A stretch of DNA of 57,486 nucleotides from Candidatus Acetothermia bacterium. GTDB taxonomy: Bacteria > Bipolaricaulota > Bipolaricaulia > RBG-16-55-9 > DRXL01. Shown here piece after piece: positions 18,358 through 26,507 of this stretch; positions within the stretch are counted from its first letter, which is position 1, and the number at the start of each line of letters is the position of its first letter. A program made the translations under genes and the position numbers. The stretch is from assembly GCA_016179105.1 (NCBI GenBank), contig JACOSB010000090.1, positions 1 to 57,486 of the forward strand, read 5' to 3'. Under the pieces are notes generated by a model. The model was not told the DNA's origin, ran no database searches, and worked only from the letters and a program-made list of their open reading frames with translations.

Positions 18358-19593
18358 ATGAGCTTCTTCACACACTTGGAGTGCACTCACTGCAAAACAG
18401 AGCATGATGCGAAGCAAATTCAAAACGTCTGTCGTCAGTGTGGCAAGGCACTCTATGCCCGCTATGATTTAGAGAAAGTCGCTCGTGCGTTCGACCAACG
18501 CGAATTGATGCGACGCACTCCCAACTTATGGCGCTATCACGAATTGCTCCCCGTGAATGATCTTTCGAAAATTATCTCTTTGGGCGAAGTCAACACGCCC
18601 TTACTGAACGCAACAAAGCTCGCGCGACGCTTAAATCTAAAAAAGCTCTGGGTCAAAGACGAGTCTCGACTTCCCACGGGAACGTTCAAAGCGCGCGGGC
18701 TAGCGATGGCGGTCACCAAAGCGCACGAGCTTCACGTCAAACGCTTGGCGATTCCCTCGGCGGGAAACGCCGCCGAAGCGCTTTCAGCCTATGCCGCGCA
18801 AGCTGGCATGGAAGCGTTTATCTTCATGCCCCAGGATGCACCGCTTAGCAATCAGTTAGCTTCACACATGCACGGGGCAAAAGTCTTTCTCGTTGACGGG
18901 CTCATCAGCGATGCGGGAAAAATAGTTGCCGCGGGCAAATCCATATGCGATTGGTTTGATGTCTCAACGCTCAAAGAGCCCTACCGTGTCGAGGGCAAGA
19001 AGACGATGGGCTTGGAGCTGGCCGAGCAATTGAATGGGGAGCTGCCCGACGCGATTCTTTATCCGACCGGCGGAGGCACGGGTCTCTTGGGTATGTGGAA
19101 AGCCTTCGAAGAACTGGAAGCCATCGGCTGGATCGGGAAGCATCGCCCGCGCATGATCGCGGTCCAATCTTCTGGGTGTGCACCGATCGTAAAAGCATTT
19201 GAAGCCAATAAGATAGATGCAGAGATGTGGTCGAACGCGCAGACGCTCGCCCCGGGCATTCGGGTGCCCAAACCCTTTGCGGATACGCTGATACTTCGGG
19301 CGATTCGCGAGAGTGAAGGAACTGCACTCTCCGTGACCGACGATGAGATCGTGAAAGCCATACACACATTCGCCCAAATTGAAGGGATTCCCGTATGTCC
19401 CGAGGGTGCTGCAACTTTGGCTGGCTTGGAGAAACTCATTGCTCGTAAAGAAATTCATCCTACGGATCGGGTTGTGCTCTTCAATACGGGAACAGCTCTC
19501 AAGCACATGGATCTCATCACGGCGCCCTCGTTTCCCATCTTAGATCCCAAAGGACTTATTGACTTCCAACGCCTCACTCAGCCCTCTCATTAA
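18358..19593 (+). CDS. thrC: Threonine synthase, PLP-dependent
   Basis: The 411-residue protein fits the short, archaeal/plant-like threonine synthase class. Two Cys pairs at the N-terminus (CTHC and CRQC) form a zinc ribbon often found on these enzymes. The PLP-binding Lys is in LPTGTFKARG at about residue 108, the phosphate loop is in YPTGGGTGLLGMW (about 237), and the substrate loop SAGNAAEALSAYAA is near 137. It converts O-phosphohomoserine to threonine. The ATG at 18358 lacks an evident ribosome site. TACAAT at 18337-18343 may be the minus-10 box, leaving a very short leader. Other PLP beta-elimination enzymes such as cysteate synthase are possible, but the zinc ribbon plus length favour ThrC. 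Confidence 0.85.
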   Translation: MSFFTHLECTHCKTEHDAKQIQNVCRQCGKALYARYDLEKVARAFDQRELMRRTPNLWRYHELLPVNDLSKIISLGEVNTPLLNATKLARRLNLKKLWVKDESRLPTGTFKARGLAMAVTKAHELHVKRLAIPSAGNAAEALSAYAAQAGMEAFIFMPQDAPLSNQLASHMHGAKVFLVDGLISDAGKIVAAGKSICDWFDVSTLKEPYRVEGKKTMGLELAEQLNGELPDAILYPTGGGTGLLGMWKAFEELEAIGWIGKHRPRMIAVQSSGCAPIVKAFEANKIDAEMWSNAQTLAPGIRVPKPFADTLILRAIRESEGTALSVTDDEIVKAIHTFAQIEGIPVCPEGAATLAGLEKLIARKEIHPTDRVVLFNTGTALKHMDLITAPSFPILDPKGLIDFQRLTQPSH

Positions 19594-19600
19594 CCTCGAT

Positions 19601-19630
19601 TTGTCCAACCGGCTCCTTTTCTTCTAGAAT
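19601..19630 (+). promoter_or_regulatory. Promoter upstream of 295-residue membrane protein
   Basis: TTGTCC (19601-19606), an 18-base spacer and TAGAAT (19625-19630) lie 24 bases before the ATG at 19655, with a GAGGAGGG ribosome site between. Confidence 0.5.
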
Positions 19631-19654
19631 AGCATCAACGGATGAGGAGGGACT

Positions 19655-20542
19655 ATGAACAGCCTTGCGTCGAACACGGGTTTATTCATTGGAATTGCCC
19701 TACTGGTTTTGGTGGTTGTCGCGGTAATCTGGATGATGAGCAGCCGCTCGCGCCAGAGCCCGACGGCGTGGTTGATGGGCCTGGGCGTTGTCGTCTTAGT
19801 CATTGTGGGATTGATCGTCTTTCTCAACCTTGGGGGTAATTTTCAGCTGGGTGCATCAACCGGCGCCTCCAAAAATACGTCGCCGCCTCCAACGTCTAGA
19901 TCGAATCAAGGAGCTACGACTACCCCTTCGACTCCTACGACTACGGGGATTTCACCCCACACATCCAACAATAAATGGGCCGAACTCCAGAAAATTGCCA
20001 AGGGGCTCTTGCCCGACTGTCTCCAGGGCGCTGGGCTCAATAACGCCTGGGATTATATGGTCGTCTCGGATCCCATCGCGGGACAAAATTCGCTGGTCGT
20101 CGCTTTCTTACTCATCACCCCTGAGACGGCTCAGAAATATAAAAATGCGTGCAAGGAACCCAACCTCGGCGAGCACAAGGAAGGCAGCGCCTTCGTAGCT
20201 CTCTTTGCACAAGCCCTGCGTCCTGCACAGCTCGACTTGGGGCAGATCAAATTTGCCCAGGACGACAAAAGCTATAATCTCGCTGAGTATCTAGTCGATG
20301 ACCAGCGCTCCGACAGCGAACGATGGGTGCCTCAGGGTTCTCCATGGCTTACGATTTCAGGAAATTTCCCGAACGCTCCCTACTTGCTGGCAGATTTGCT
20401 GGCCGGCGCTGAGGGAGAATCTGTGGGGCTCATCGCGTTACCCACCGGACAAACGCAAGACGGCCATGCGACGCTGCTCGATCCCACTCGCAGTTTTCAG
20501 GTCTACGAGGGAGACCAGCTCGTCACGTTGAGCAAGCCTTAG
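19655..20542 (+). CDS. Uncharacterised protein with two N-terminal membrane helices
   Basis: I do not recognise this 295-residue protein. Two hydrophobic helices (residues about 8-28 and 38-60) are followed by a Ser/Thr/Pro/Asn-rich linker (about 68-110). A compact domain (about 112-295) begins WAELQKIAKGLLPDCLQGAG and includes YMVVSDPIAGQNSLVVAFLLITPETAQKYK. The layout suggests a membrane anchor with a folded domain held out on a flexible stalk. The linker codons are rich in ACG/ACT/CCT, unlike the rest. It has a strong ribosome site (GAGGAGGG) and its own promoter, and a bidirectional hairpin follows at 20573-20604, so it is a single-gene unit. Confidence 0.7.
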   Translation: MNSLASNTGLFIGIALLVLVVVAVIWMMSSRSRQSPTAWLMGLGVVVLVIVGLIVFLNLGGNFQLGASTGASKNTSPPPTSRSNQGATTTPSTPTTTGISPHTSNNKWAELQKIAKGLLPDCLQGAGLNNAWDYMVVSDPIAGQNSLVVAFLLITPETAQKYKNACKEPNLGEHKEGSAFVALFAQALRPAQLDLGQIKFAQDDKSYNLAEYLVDDQRSDSERWVPQGSPWLTISGNFPNAPYLLADLLAGAEGESVGLIALPTGQTQDGHATLLDPTRSFQVYEGDQLVTLSKP

Positions 20543-20572
20543 ATTTCGGTGTGTGTAAAAGTTAGAAAAGGG

Positions 20573-20604
20573 ATGCGGGGGCAGTTCGCGAACCGCCCCC
20601 GCAT
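20573..20604. terminator. GC-rich hairpin between convergent genes
   Basis: ATGCGGGGGC and GCCCCCGCAT form a 10 bp stem with an inner GTTCGCGAAC palindrome. It is followed by ATTTAT on the plus strand. It lies between the membrane protein gene and the convergent CDGSH gene and can serve both. Confidence 0.75.
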
Positions 20605-20625
20605 ATTTATGGGCCTTGGAGAAAA

Positions 20626-20838
20626 TTACGGCTTGTAGAAGTTCACTCCGGGTGACTTGAAACCAACCTTGGCGTGCGTCCCGTCGCACAGAGGCTTTTT
20701 GTTGGAGTGCCCGCAGCGACAGAGCGCGACCCACTGTCTGTCAATCAGCGTCTCTGTACCGTTCTCATCGACCATCTTGAGTGGGCCGCGAACGAGATTG
20801 GGGCCGTCTTTCATCGTCTCCATGCACGTTTCACTCAT
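20626..20838 (-). CDS. CDGSH iron-sulfur domain protein
   Basis: The 70-residue protein is a minimal CDGSH-type [2Fe-2S] protein. The cluster motif is CRCGHSNKKPLCDGTH (residues about 40-55), with three Cys and one His as cluster ligands in the order C-x-C-x2-S-x3-P-x-C-D-G-x-H. The preceding GPLKMVDENG and the following VGFKS also match the family. These proteins carry redox-active, labile clusters and act in redox or iron handling. The gene has a GGGAGG ribosome site before ATG 20838. There is no membrane segment, unlike mitochondrial mitoNEET. It is convergent with the membrane-protein gene. Confidence 0.9.
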   Translation of the reverse strand: MSETCMETMKDGPNLVRGPLKMVDENGTETLIDRQWVALCRCGHSNKKPLCDGTHAKVGFKSPGVNFYKP

Positions 20839-20940
20839 AGGAACCCTCCCGCTGAAAATTTAGGTTTGAAGCGCTTTAGCATACAAGCTGCGAGCGCTTT
20901 CGTCCAGCGAGAACCTCTTCAGCTGAGCGCGGGGAGGAAG

Positions 20941-20979
20941 GAGCAGGGTTGCGCAGTCAGGGAGTAGGCAACCCTGCTC
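20941..20979. terminator. Hairpin downstream of 131-residue protein
   Basis: GAGCAGGGTTGC and its exact complement GCAACCCTGCTC form a 12 bp stem with a 15-base loop, 13 bases beyond the stop of the minus-strand gene at 20993. No T-run follows, so it may be an RNA-stabilising hairpin and not a strict terminator. Confidence 0.5.
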
Positions 20980-20992
20980 TGGGGATGGAGCT

Positions 20993-21388
20993 TCACTCTT
21001 TGGATTTCCACACATGCGGAGTCTGCCCACTCACCCGGAACGAGAGCTTTACTGCCGAGCAATGCTCGTCGACGGACACCAATTCGTAGTGAAATCCCAG
21101 CAAGCCGGGAGTGCGCGTGAAGGTGCTACCAGTCCGTTTGAGCAAGTCCGCGAGCGTTCCGCCGGAGATGACTGTACCGAGCGCGTGGCTGAGGTCACCG
21201 GCCGGCTCGCGAAGGACTTGGAACTCCCATTCGAGATCTTCGCCAACCAGTCGCAAGGCTGAAAATTCATACAACCCGCCGCGGTACAAAGCTGGATCGA
21301 GCCCTAAGAGACGAGCCAAATTTTCTCCAGTGAGCCACGTCTTTTCTGCGACCTTATACTCCTTCAAGGTTTTCTCAAGCGTCAACAT
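20993..21388 (-). CDS. Uncharacterised 131-residue protein
   Basis: I do not recognise this protein. The ATG at 21388 is preceded by AAAGGATT and gives 131 residues; a start 20 codons further upstream lacks a ribosome site. The sequence is soluble-looking and mixed alpha/beta, beginning MLTLEKTLKEYKVAEKTW, with WEFQVLREPAGDLSHALG in the middle and FHYELVSVDEHCSAVKLSF near the end. No Cys cluster, signal peptide or membrane helix is visible. It stands alone with a hairpin after it. Confidence 0.6.
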   Translation of the reverse strand: MLTLEKTLKEYKVAEKTWLTGENLARLLGLDPALYRGGLYEFSALRLVGEDLEWEFQVLREPAGDLSHALGTVISGGTLADLLKRTGSTFTRTPGLLGFHYELVSVDEHCSAVKLSFRVSGQTPHVWKSKE

Positions 21389-21547
21389 AGTGCAATCCTT
21401 TCGTTGGTATGAGCTTTCTGGAACGCTTGCTCCGCTGCGATGAGTCAACGCACTGCTGAGTTAGCTTAGCAATGTCTTAACGCAAGCGAGGCATAAAATT
21501 AGCGTTGGCCTGCGAGCTACAACTGCCTAGTTAGGTGAGACGCGGAA

Positions 21548-21733
21548 TTATGCCCTTTGGGGGGCGAGGATACAGGACCCTTGCGGTCCTTTAAGTTTGT
21601 AGATGCTAAGGATGGCCGGGGTGGCCTGATCAGCGAGGGAATTGAGGGAAGGCACGAAAAAACTATCTAAAGTCGAGACGGTCGTGTGCGACCATCGCCA
21701 TTTACGGTGTGTACGGCTCACGTGTGTCATCAT
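21548..21733 (-). CDS. Small 61-residue hypothetical protein
   Basis: AAGGAGGGG lies at ideal distance before two adjacent ATG codons (21733 and 21730). The peptide starts MMTHVSRTHRKWRWSH, a basic aromatic stretch, continues with STLDSFFVPSLNSLADQA and ends KGPQGSCILAPQRA. There is no hydrophobic span and no recognisable family. The perfect ribosome site is the main support, since composition alone would not be convincing at this length. A secreted or modified peptide precursor is conceivable but nothing adjacent would modify it. Confidence 0.4.
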   Translation of the reverse strand: MMTHVSRTHRKWRWSHTTVSTLDSFFVPSLNSLADQATPAILSIYKLKGPQGSCILAPQRA

Positions 21734-21845
21734 AATCCCCTCCTTAAAAAGGGAAACAGAGCTATAACTATAGCAAAGGGGCTCCAAGCTGTCAAGCGCC
21801 AATCGTCTCGTTGCAACTAAGACTGGCTTCTCGATTGAACTTCGC

Positions 21846-21875
21846 TTGCACTTAGAGTCAGCTAGGTTATATACT
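21846..21875 (+). promoter_or_regulatory. Promoter of aldehyde dehydrogenase gene
   Basis: TTGCAC (21846-21851), an 18-base spacer and TATACT (21870-21875) lie 61 bases before ATG 21937. An AGGGAGGG ribosome site precedes the start. Confidence 0.55.
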
Positions 21876-21936
21876 TTGAAAACAAGAAATCGCGGTGCAA
21901 TTCCAATCTCGGTAAACCATCAAGGGAGGGAATACT

Positions 21937-23409
21937 ATGGTGGTCGGCGCGAGAATCGCAACGAAGGAGAAACTTCCCAACTACATCGGAGGCGAGTGGC
22001 ACACCGAAAGTGTCGATAGTTATCTGCCCGTTTACAACCCGGCCTTGGACGAGGTCATCGCCGAGGTTCCGCTCTCGTCAAAAGCAGAAGTGGATCGAGC
22101 CGTTCAAGTGGCGAAAAAAGCTTACGCCACGTGGAGCAATACCCCGGCCGTCGATCGCGTACAGTATCTCTTCAAACTAAAACAGCTCTTGGAAGATCAC
22201 AAAGAAGAGATCGCTCGAATCCTGACCCAAGAGCACGGCAAGACGCTCGAAGAAGCCCGCGGCGAGATGCGACGCACCATCGAGAACGTCGAGGTCGCCA
22301 CGGGGATTCCTTCTCTGATGCAGGGGCGTCTCTTGCAAGATGTGAGTCGCGGTATCGATCAAGAAGAAATTCGCCAGCCCATGGGTGTCTTTGCCATGCT
22401 CGCGCCGTTCAATTTCCCGGCGATGGTCCCGTGGTGGTTCGCTCCGCACGCTCTCGCCACGGGGAACACGTACATCATCAAGCCCTCCGAGCAAACCCCT
22501 TGCTCTCAACAGGCGATCTTTGAACTCATTGAGAAAGCCGGCTTTCCCAAAGGTGTCATCAATTTGGTCCACGGTGCCCGCGAGACGGCCGAGGCTTTGA
22601 TCGAACACCCCGATATTGAGGGTATCTCTTTTGTAGGGTCTACCCCGGTGGCTCGCGCCATCTACAAGAAAGCCGCCGAGTACGGCAAGCGCGTGCAAGC
22701 ACAAGGAGGAGCGAAGAATTTTCTTGTGGTCATGCCCGATGCTTCGATGAAATTTACTGTCGACTCCATCGTCAGTTCTGCATATGGATGCGCGGGCCAG
22801 CGATGCCTGGCAGGGAGCGCTGTTCTCTCGATCGGAGAGAAGCATCGAGCTTTGACCGATCAGTTAATCGACGCAACGTCTCGGCTCAAAGTCGGGTATG
22901 GTCTATCAGAAGGCGTAGATATGGGCCCGGTCATCTCTCGCAAACAGCAGGCGCGCGTGTTGGATTATATTCAAATTGGATCGGACGAAGGGGCCAAGCC
23001 GATCTTGGATGGGCGCGCTAAGAAAGTCAAAGAATACAAGGGATATTTTGTGCATCCTACGATCTTTGATGAAGTCGAGCCGGAAATGAGAATCGCGCGC
23101 GAGGAGATCTTCGGCCCCGTGCTCTCGGTGACCCATGCAAGAGACTTAGAAGAAGCACTTGCGATTGTCGAGAAAAATCCTTACGGGAATGCGATCTCAC
23201 TCTATACGCAGAGCGGCAAATGGGCGCGCGAGTTTAAACTCCGAGTCCGTTGTGGGAACGTGGGGATCAACGTGGGTGTGGCCGCGGCGATGGCCTTCTT
23301 CCCCTTTGCAGGCATGAAAGATTCTTTCTTTGGTGACCTGCACGGGCAAGGCATGGATGCTATTCGTTTCTTTACGGATGCCAAGGTGGTTATCAGCCGT
23401 TGGGTGTGA
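21937..23409 (+). CDS. mmsA: Methylmalonate-semialdehyde dehydrogenase (CoA-acylating)
   Basis: The 490-residue protein is an aldehyde dehydrogenase with the methylmalonate-semialdehyde dehydrogenase signature: IGGEWHTES at the start, FNFPAMVPWWFAPHALATGN at about 152-171, and the catalytic Cys in AGQRCLAGS near residue 288. The glutamate general base of most aldehyde dehydrogenases is replaced by the QGGAKNF context, as in CoA-acylating MMSDH. It oxidises methylmalonate or malonate semialdehyde with NAD and CoA to propionyl-CoA or acetyl-CoA in valine and pyrimidine breakdown. The start at 21937 has a ribosome site and gives the typical family length. The next gene begins 23 bases later. Confidence 0.9.
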   Translation: MVVGARIATKEKLPNYIGGEWHTESVDSYLPVYNPALDEVIAEVPLSSKAEVDRAVQVAKKAYATWSNTPAVDRVQYLFKLKQLLEDHKEEIARILTQEHGKTLEEARGEMRRTIENVEVATGIPSLMQGRLLQDVSRGIDQEEIRQPMGVFAMLAPFNFPAMVPWWFAPHALATGNTYIIKPSEQTPCSQQAIFELIEKAGFPKGVINLVHGARETAEALIEHPDIEGISFVGSTPVARAIYKKAAEYGKRVQAQGGAKNFLVVMPDASMKFTVDSIVSSAYGCAGQRCLAGSAVLSIGEKHRALTDQLIDATSRLKVGYGLSEGVDMGPVISRKQQARVLDYIQIGSDEGAKPILDGRAKKVKEYKGYFVHPTIFDEVEPEMRIAREEIFGPVLSVTHARDLEEALAIVEKNPYGNAISLYTQSGKWAREFKLRVRCGNVGINVGVAAAMAFFPFAGMKDSFFGDLHGQGMDAIRFFTDAKVVISRWV

Positions 23410-23432
23410 AGAGTGCCCATCTTTGCTAGATC

Positions 23433-24215
23433 GTGAACACACCCATCATCGCCTTTCAAGAGGTTGACAAAGTTTTCGCGAGCAGGGGTAGCAACCATCT
23501 TGTCGCACTAGAGCACGTAAACTTGAGCATCGTCCCGGAGGAGTTTATCGCCTTCATCGGACCTTCCGGCTGTGGCAAGACGACGTTATTGCGTTTGGCG
23601 GCCGACCTCGAACAGCCCACCTCGGGCCGCATTACGATCAAAGAGAAGACTCCGGAGCAAGCTCGCTTAGATCGTGACTACGGGTATGTTTTTCAAGACC
23701 CCGTGCTGTATGAGTGGCGCACGGTCGAGCAGAACGTGCAACTGCCTTTGGAGATCATGGGAGTGCCCAAGCCAAAACGAGAGACGCGCGCACACCATCT
23801 GTTGGGTTTAGTCGGCTTGAGTGAATTTTCGCATCATTACCCTTGGCAACTCTCGGGCGGTATGCAGCAGCGCGTCTCGATCGCTCGTGCGCTCTCGTTT
23901 TCTCCGAGCATTTTGCTCATGGACGAACCTTTCGGAGCGCTGGACGAGATCACGCGGGAGCAGATGCAACTGGAATTACTGCGCATCTGGCGCAACTTGA
24001 AAACGACTGTTTTGTTCGTCACCCACTCGATCCCCGAAGCCGTTTTTCTCTCTACGCGCACAGTCGTAATGAGCCCGCGTCCCGGACGAATTCACGAAAT
24101 TATTGAGATCGACCTGCCCCAGCCCCGCACCGTGGAGACGCGCGAGTGCGAGCGTTTTTTCGAGCTGACAACCGTCGTACGGGAATCGTTGCGCGGCACC
24201 GAGAACGGACATTGA
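23433..24215 (+). CDS. ABC transporter ATP-binding protein, SsuB/TauB type
   Basis: The 260-residue ATPase has Walker A GPSGCGKTT (about residues 43-51), the Q-loop in FQDPVLYEW, signature LSGGMQQRVS (about 141-150), Walker B ILLMDEPFGALDE (about 160-172) and the switch His in VTHSIPEAV. The EWRTVEQNVQLPLE stretch is typical of nitrate/sulfonate/taurine-type importers. It starts at GTG 23433. Its membrane and binding partners are probably the two permeases at 24813 and 26504 and the NMT1-like protein at 27695. A palindromic repeat and a VOC-domain gene now lie between ATPase and permeases. Confidence 0.9.
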   Translation: MNTPIIAFQEVDKVFASRGSNHLVALEHVNLSIVPEEFIAFIGPSGCGKTTLLRLAADLEQPTSGRITIKEKTPEQARLDRDYGYVFQDPVLYEWRTVEQNVQLPLEIMGVPKPKRETRAHHLLGLVGLSEFSHHYPWQLSGGMQQRVSIARALSFSPSILLMDEPFGALDEITREQMQLELLRIWRNLKTTVLFVTHSIPEAVFLSTRTVVMSPRPGRIHEIIEIDLPQPRTVETRECERFFELTTVVRESLRGTENGH

Positions 24216-24249
24216 GTGATGAGACTGATTTGAGTTCATGGTGTCACCC

Positions 24250-24296
24250 TGAGCGGAGCGAAGGGTCTCTCTGGAAGAGATTCTTCGCTTCGCTCA
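24250..24296. repeat. REP-like palindrome between ABC ATPase and VOC gene
   Basis: TGAGCGGAGCGAAG and CTTCGCTTCGCTCA are inverted with one mismatch, and GGTCTCT / AGAGATT pair inside. The sequence class (GAGCGGAGCGAAGGGTCTC) resembles palindromic repeats dispersed in many bacterial genomes. Only one copy is in this window. Confidence 0.55.
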
Positions 24297-24397
24297 AAAT
24301 GAGGAAGAAGAGCGGAATCACTATAACATGAAGCGAGGCTTGATGAATAATCTATCGACTATTCTGTAAGGAAGAACGACTGAAAGGAGGATGGATC

Positions 24398-24763
24398 ATG
24401 AAATTGAAAATAGGCATAGTAGAAGTAGAGGCTTCCGATTGGAAGCGGTCCGTCAAATTCTATCGGGATACGCTAGGTTTAGACCCCTTATATCTCGATG
24501 AGGAGCATAAATGGGGCCAGCTGAAAGCGGGAGAGATCACCATCGGCTTAAACGGTAACCGCCAGGCAGAGTATCCATCGAACCCTTCCCGATCGCCGGT
24601 TACGATCATCTTTGAGGTTGAGGGGATCGCAGAGGCGATCGCCGCACTAGAGGGTCGAGGGATCGAGTTCTACGATAAGCAGCTGAGCGGAGACGAGGGG
24701 TATAAGATCGCCTACTTCTCAGATCCCGACGGTAACCGTCTAGCGATTTTCAAGTATTGCTGA
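24398..24763 (+). CDS. VOC-family (glyoxalase/bleomycin-resistance fold) protein
   Basis: The 121-residue protein has one complete vicinal-oxygen-chelate domain. It has WKRSVKFYRDTLGL near the start, a GITIGLNGNRQ-like middle strand after WGQLKAGE, VTIIFEVEGI, and the C-terminal signature YFSDPDGNRLAIFKY, where the terminal Glu/Lys strand normally supplies a metal ligand. The substrate cannot be read from the sequence. The start is set by AAAGGAGG 10 bases upstream of ATG 24398. It sits inside an ABC transporter locus but need not belong to it. Confidence 0.85.
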   Translation: MKLKIGIVEVEASDWKRSVKFYRDTLGLDPLYLDEEHKWGQLKAGEITIGLNGNRQAEYPSNPSRSPVTIIFEVEGIAEAIAALEGRGIEFYDKQLSGDEGYKIAYFSDPDGNRLAIFKYC

Positions 24764-24812
24764 CTTCCGGAGCTTTCTCTCCATAGGAGCTTCTAATAAT
24801 TCAACAGTCGCC

Positions 24813-26507
24813 ATGAAGCGCATTCGGAACACAGCCCCGCTCTTAGTGGTGCTCGCCGGACTGTTCGTCCTGGGCTATCCGATGGCTTTTTTGTTGGGAT
24901 ACCCCCAGGCAAAGAACAACTTTGAGGATCGCAATCGCTGGATTCAACGCGTCATCAAGGCTGCCCCGCCCCTGAATCTGGATTCCACCACCTTGCGCTT
25001 TGACGCGGCCGCTGATCTCAGCAATGGCCTACTCGTACGCGACGGCACTCCTCTGGCGGACCGTTACCAGATCGAACCGGGGAAGATCAAGCTTTCGCAG
25101 CCCATTCCCTTGATCGTACCCGTTGGCGTCGAGGGCCTCGTTGACGGACAAAATCGCCTATTTCACGTTGCGACAGCCGAGCGCGAGAGACCACTCTACT
25201 TGAACGGAAAATTGATGACGATGGCGTACGAAGTGGCTCCAGAAAAGCCGGACGGCCAGCGAGAGACATTTACATTTACGGATACAAAGGGAGTCTTTGT
25301 ATTTCGCGGGAAATGGCTGCAACTTGGCAAAGATTACGCGCTAGATGGGGACACGCTGCGCCTTTATGAGCCCGCACCGTTGTGGCTAGAACTTCGAGCT
25401 GAGCCGGAATGGGCTCGACCCCTTCGAGTCACCGGTGATTACGCCTGGGCGGACGACAAAACCATAGTATTGCAAGAGCCTCCGCCACCGGGCAGCGAGA
25501 TTGTACTCGGTGAGTCTACAGTAACGTGGGCTGAAAAGCTGCGCGGGCCAATCGATGGCGCGAACCGCACGTTCGCGTTCTCACACGGAGACCTTGTACC
25601 CGATGACGCCACGCGACGGTTGTTCGTGGGCAATCGACAGTTGAGCCCGCAAGAGTATCTCATTACTGATGCAAAGCAGGGAACCGTGGTATTGAAGGAA
25701 ACTCCACCCCCAGGCAGCATTGTGTGGACGGACTGGTACACAATCTATGACCATCCGACGTGCGGGACGACCGTGCTCCAATGTTTTTTTTCCTTGCCGC
25801 AACATCCCATGCCACTGCCGCATGAGATCATCGCACGTATTCCCTCCTTTGTGATGCGCTATGATTTCCAGAGTGAGCGTAACGTCGTGCGCGAAGCAAT
25901 CTATACCGCACAGGGAACGTTAGTTGCCTTGTTGCTTGGCAGCATCGTCGGGATGACTTTCGCAGTACTCTTCGTGCTTGCTGTTCCGCTCGAACGGGCA
26001 TTACTTCCCTGGGTCATCGCCTCTCAAACTGTCCCGATTATTGCGCTTGTTCCCATGCTGGTGCTGATCCTGGCCCAATTCGGCGTCCAAATACAAAGCA
26101 GTCGATTGCCCTCTGCATTGATTGGGGGCTATTTGAGCTTCTTTCCGATCACGGTCGGTATGACGAAGGGCTTGCGCTCTGTCGATCCGTTGAAGCTGGA
26201 TTTAATGCGTTCCTATGGTGCGACACGACCACAAGAGTTTATGAAACTACGGTTCTATGCGGCGATGTCGTATCTGTTTCCCAGTCTCAAGGTTGGAGTA
26301 GCGGTTTCGCTGCTCGGAGCATTGATCTCCGAAACCGAGACGTCCAACGCCAAGGGACTCGGGTTTGCCATTTTGGGTCAAGTACAAGCGGGCAATGTGG
26401 CCGATTTGTGGGTCTTGTTCTTGGTGACGGCAGCGATGGGAATTCTGTTCGTCTCTGTGGTAGGTTGGCTAGAAAAACTGATCGCCCCCTGGGTGCGTAA
26501 GCTATGA
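24813..26507 (+). CDS. ABC transporter permease with a large inserted extracytoplasmic repeat domain
   Basis: Residues 10-28 form a first membrane helix. About 280 residues of non-membrane sequence follow (40-320), then a normal binding-protein-dependent permease domain (about 360-560) with the coupling-helix region RSYGATRPQEFMKLRF. The inserted part consists of repeated units of the form D-G-x-N-R-x-F, then L-Y/F-x-N/G-x-x-L, then Y-x-x-x..., then V-x-L-x-x-x-P-P-P-G-S (for example VDGQNRLFHVA, DGANRTFAFSH and the two PPPGSEI / PPPGSIV ends). Such units resemble beta-rich repeats on phage and surface proteins. SsuC/ThiX-type permeases normally lack this. Its stop overlaps the next permease start (ATGA). 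It probably captures or recognises ligand outside the membrane. Confidence 0.85.
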   Translation: MKRIRNTAPLLVVLAGLFVLGYPMAFLLGYPQAKNNFEDRNRWIQRVIKAAPPLNLDSTTLRFDAAADLSNGLLVRDGTPLADRYQIEPGKIKLSQPIPLIVPVGVEGLVDGQNRLFHVATAERERPLYLNGKLMTMAYEVAPEKPDGQRETFTFTDTKGVFVFRGKWLQLGKDYALDGDTLRLYEPAPLWLELRAEPEWARPLRVTGDYAWADDKTIVLQEPPPPGSEIVLGESTVTWAEKLRGPIDGANRTFAFSHGDLVPDDATRRLFVGNRQLSPQEYLITDAKQGTVVLKETPPPGSIVWTDWYTIYDHPTCGTTVLQCFFSLPQHPMPLPHEIIARIPSFVMRYDFQSERNVVREAIYTAQGTLVALLLGSIVGMTFAVLFVLAVPLERALLPWVIASQTVPIIALVPMLVLILAQFGVQIQSSRLPSALIGGYLSFFPITVGMTKGLRSVDPLKLDLMRSYGATRPQEFMKLRFYAAMSYLFPSLKVGVAVSLLGALISETETSNAKGLGFAILGQVQAGNVADLWVLFLVTAAMGILFVSVVGWLEKLIAPWVRKL

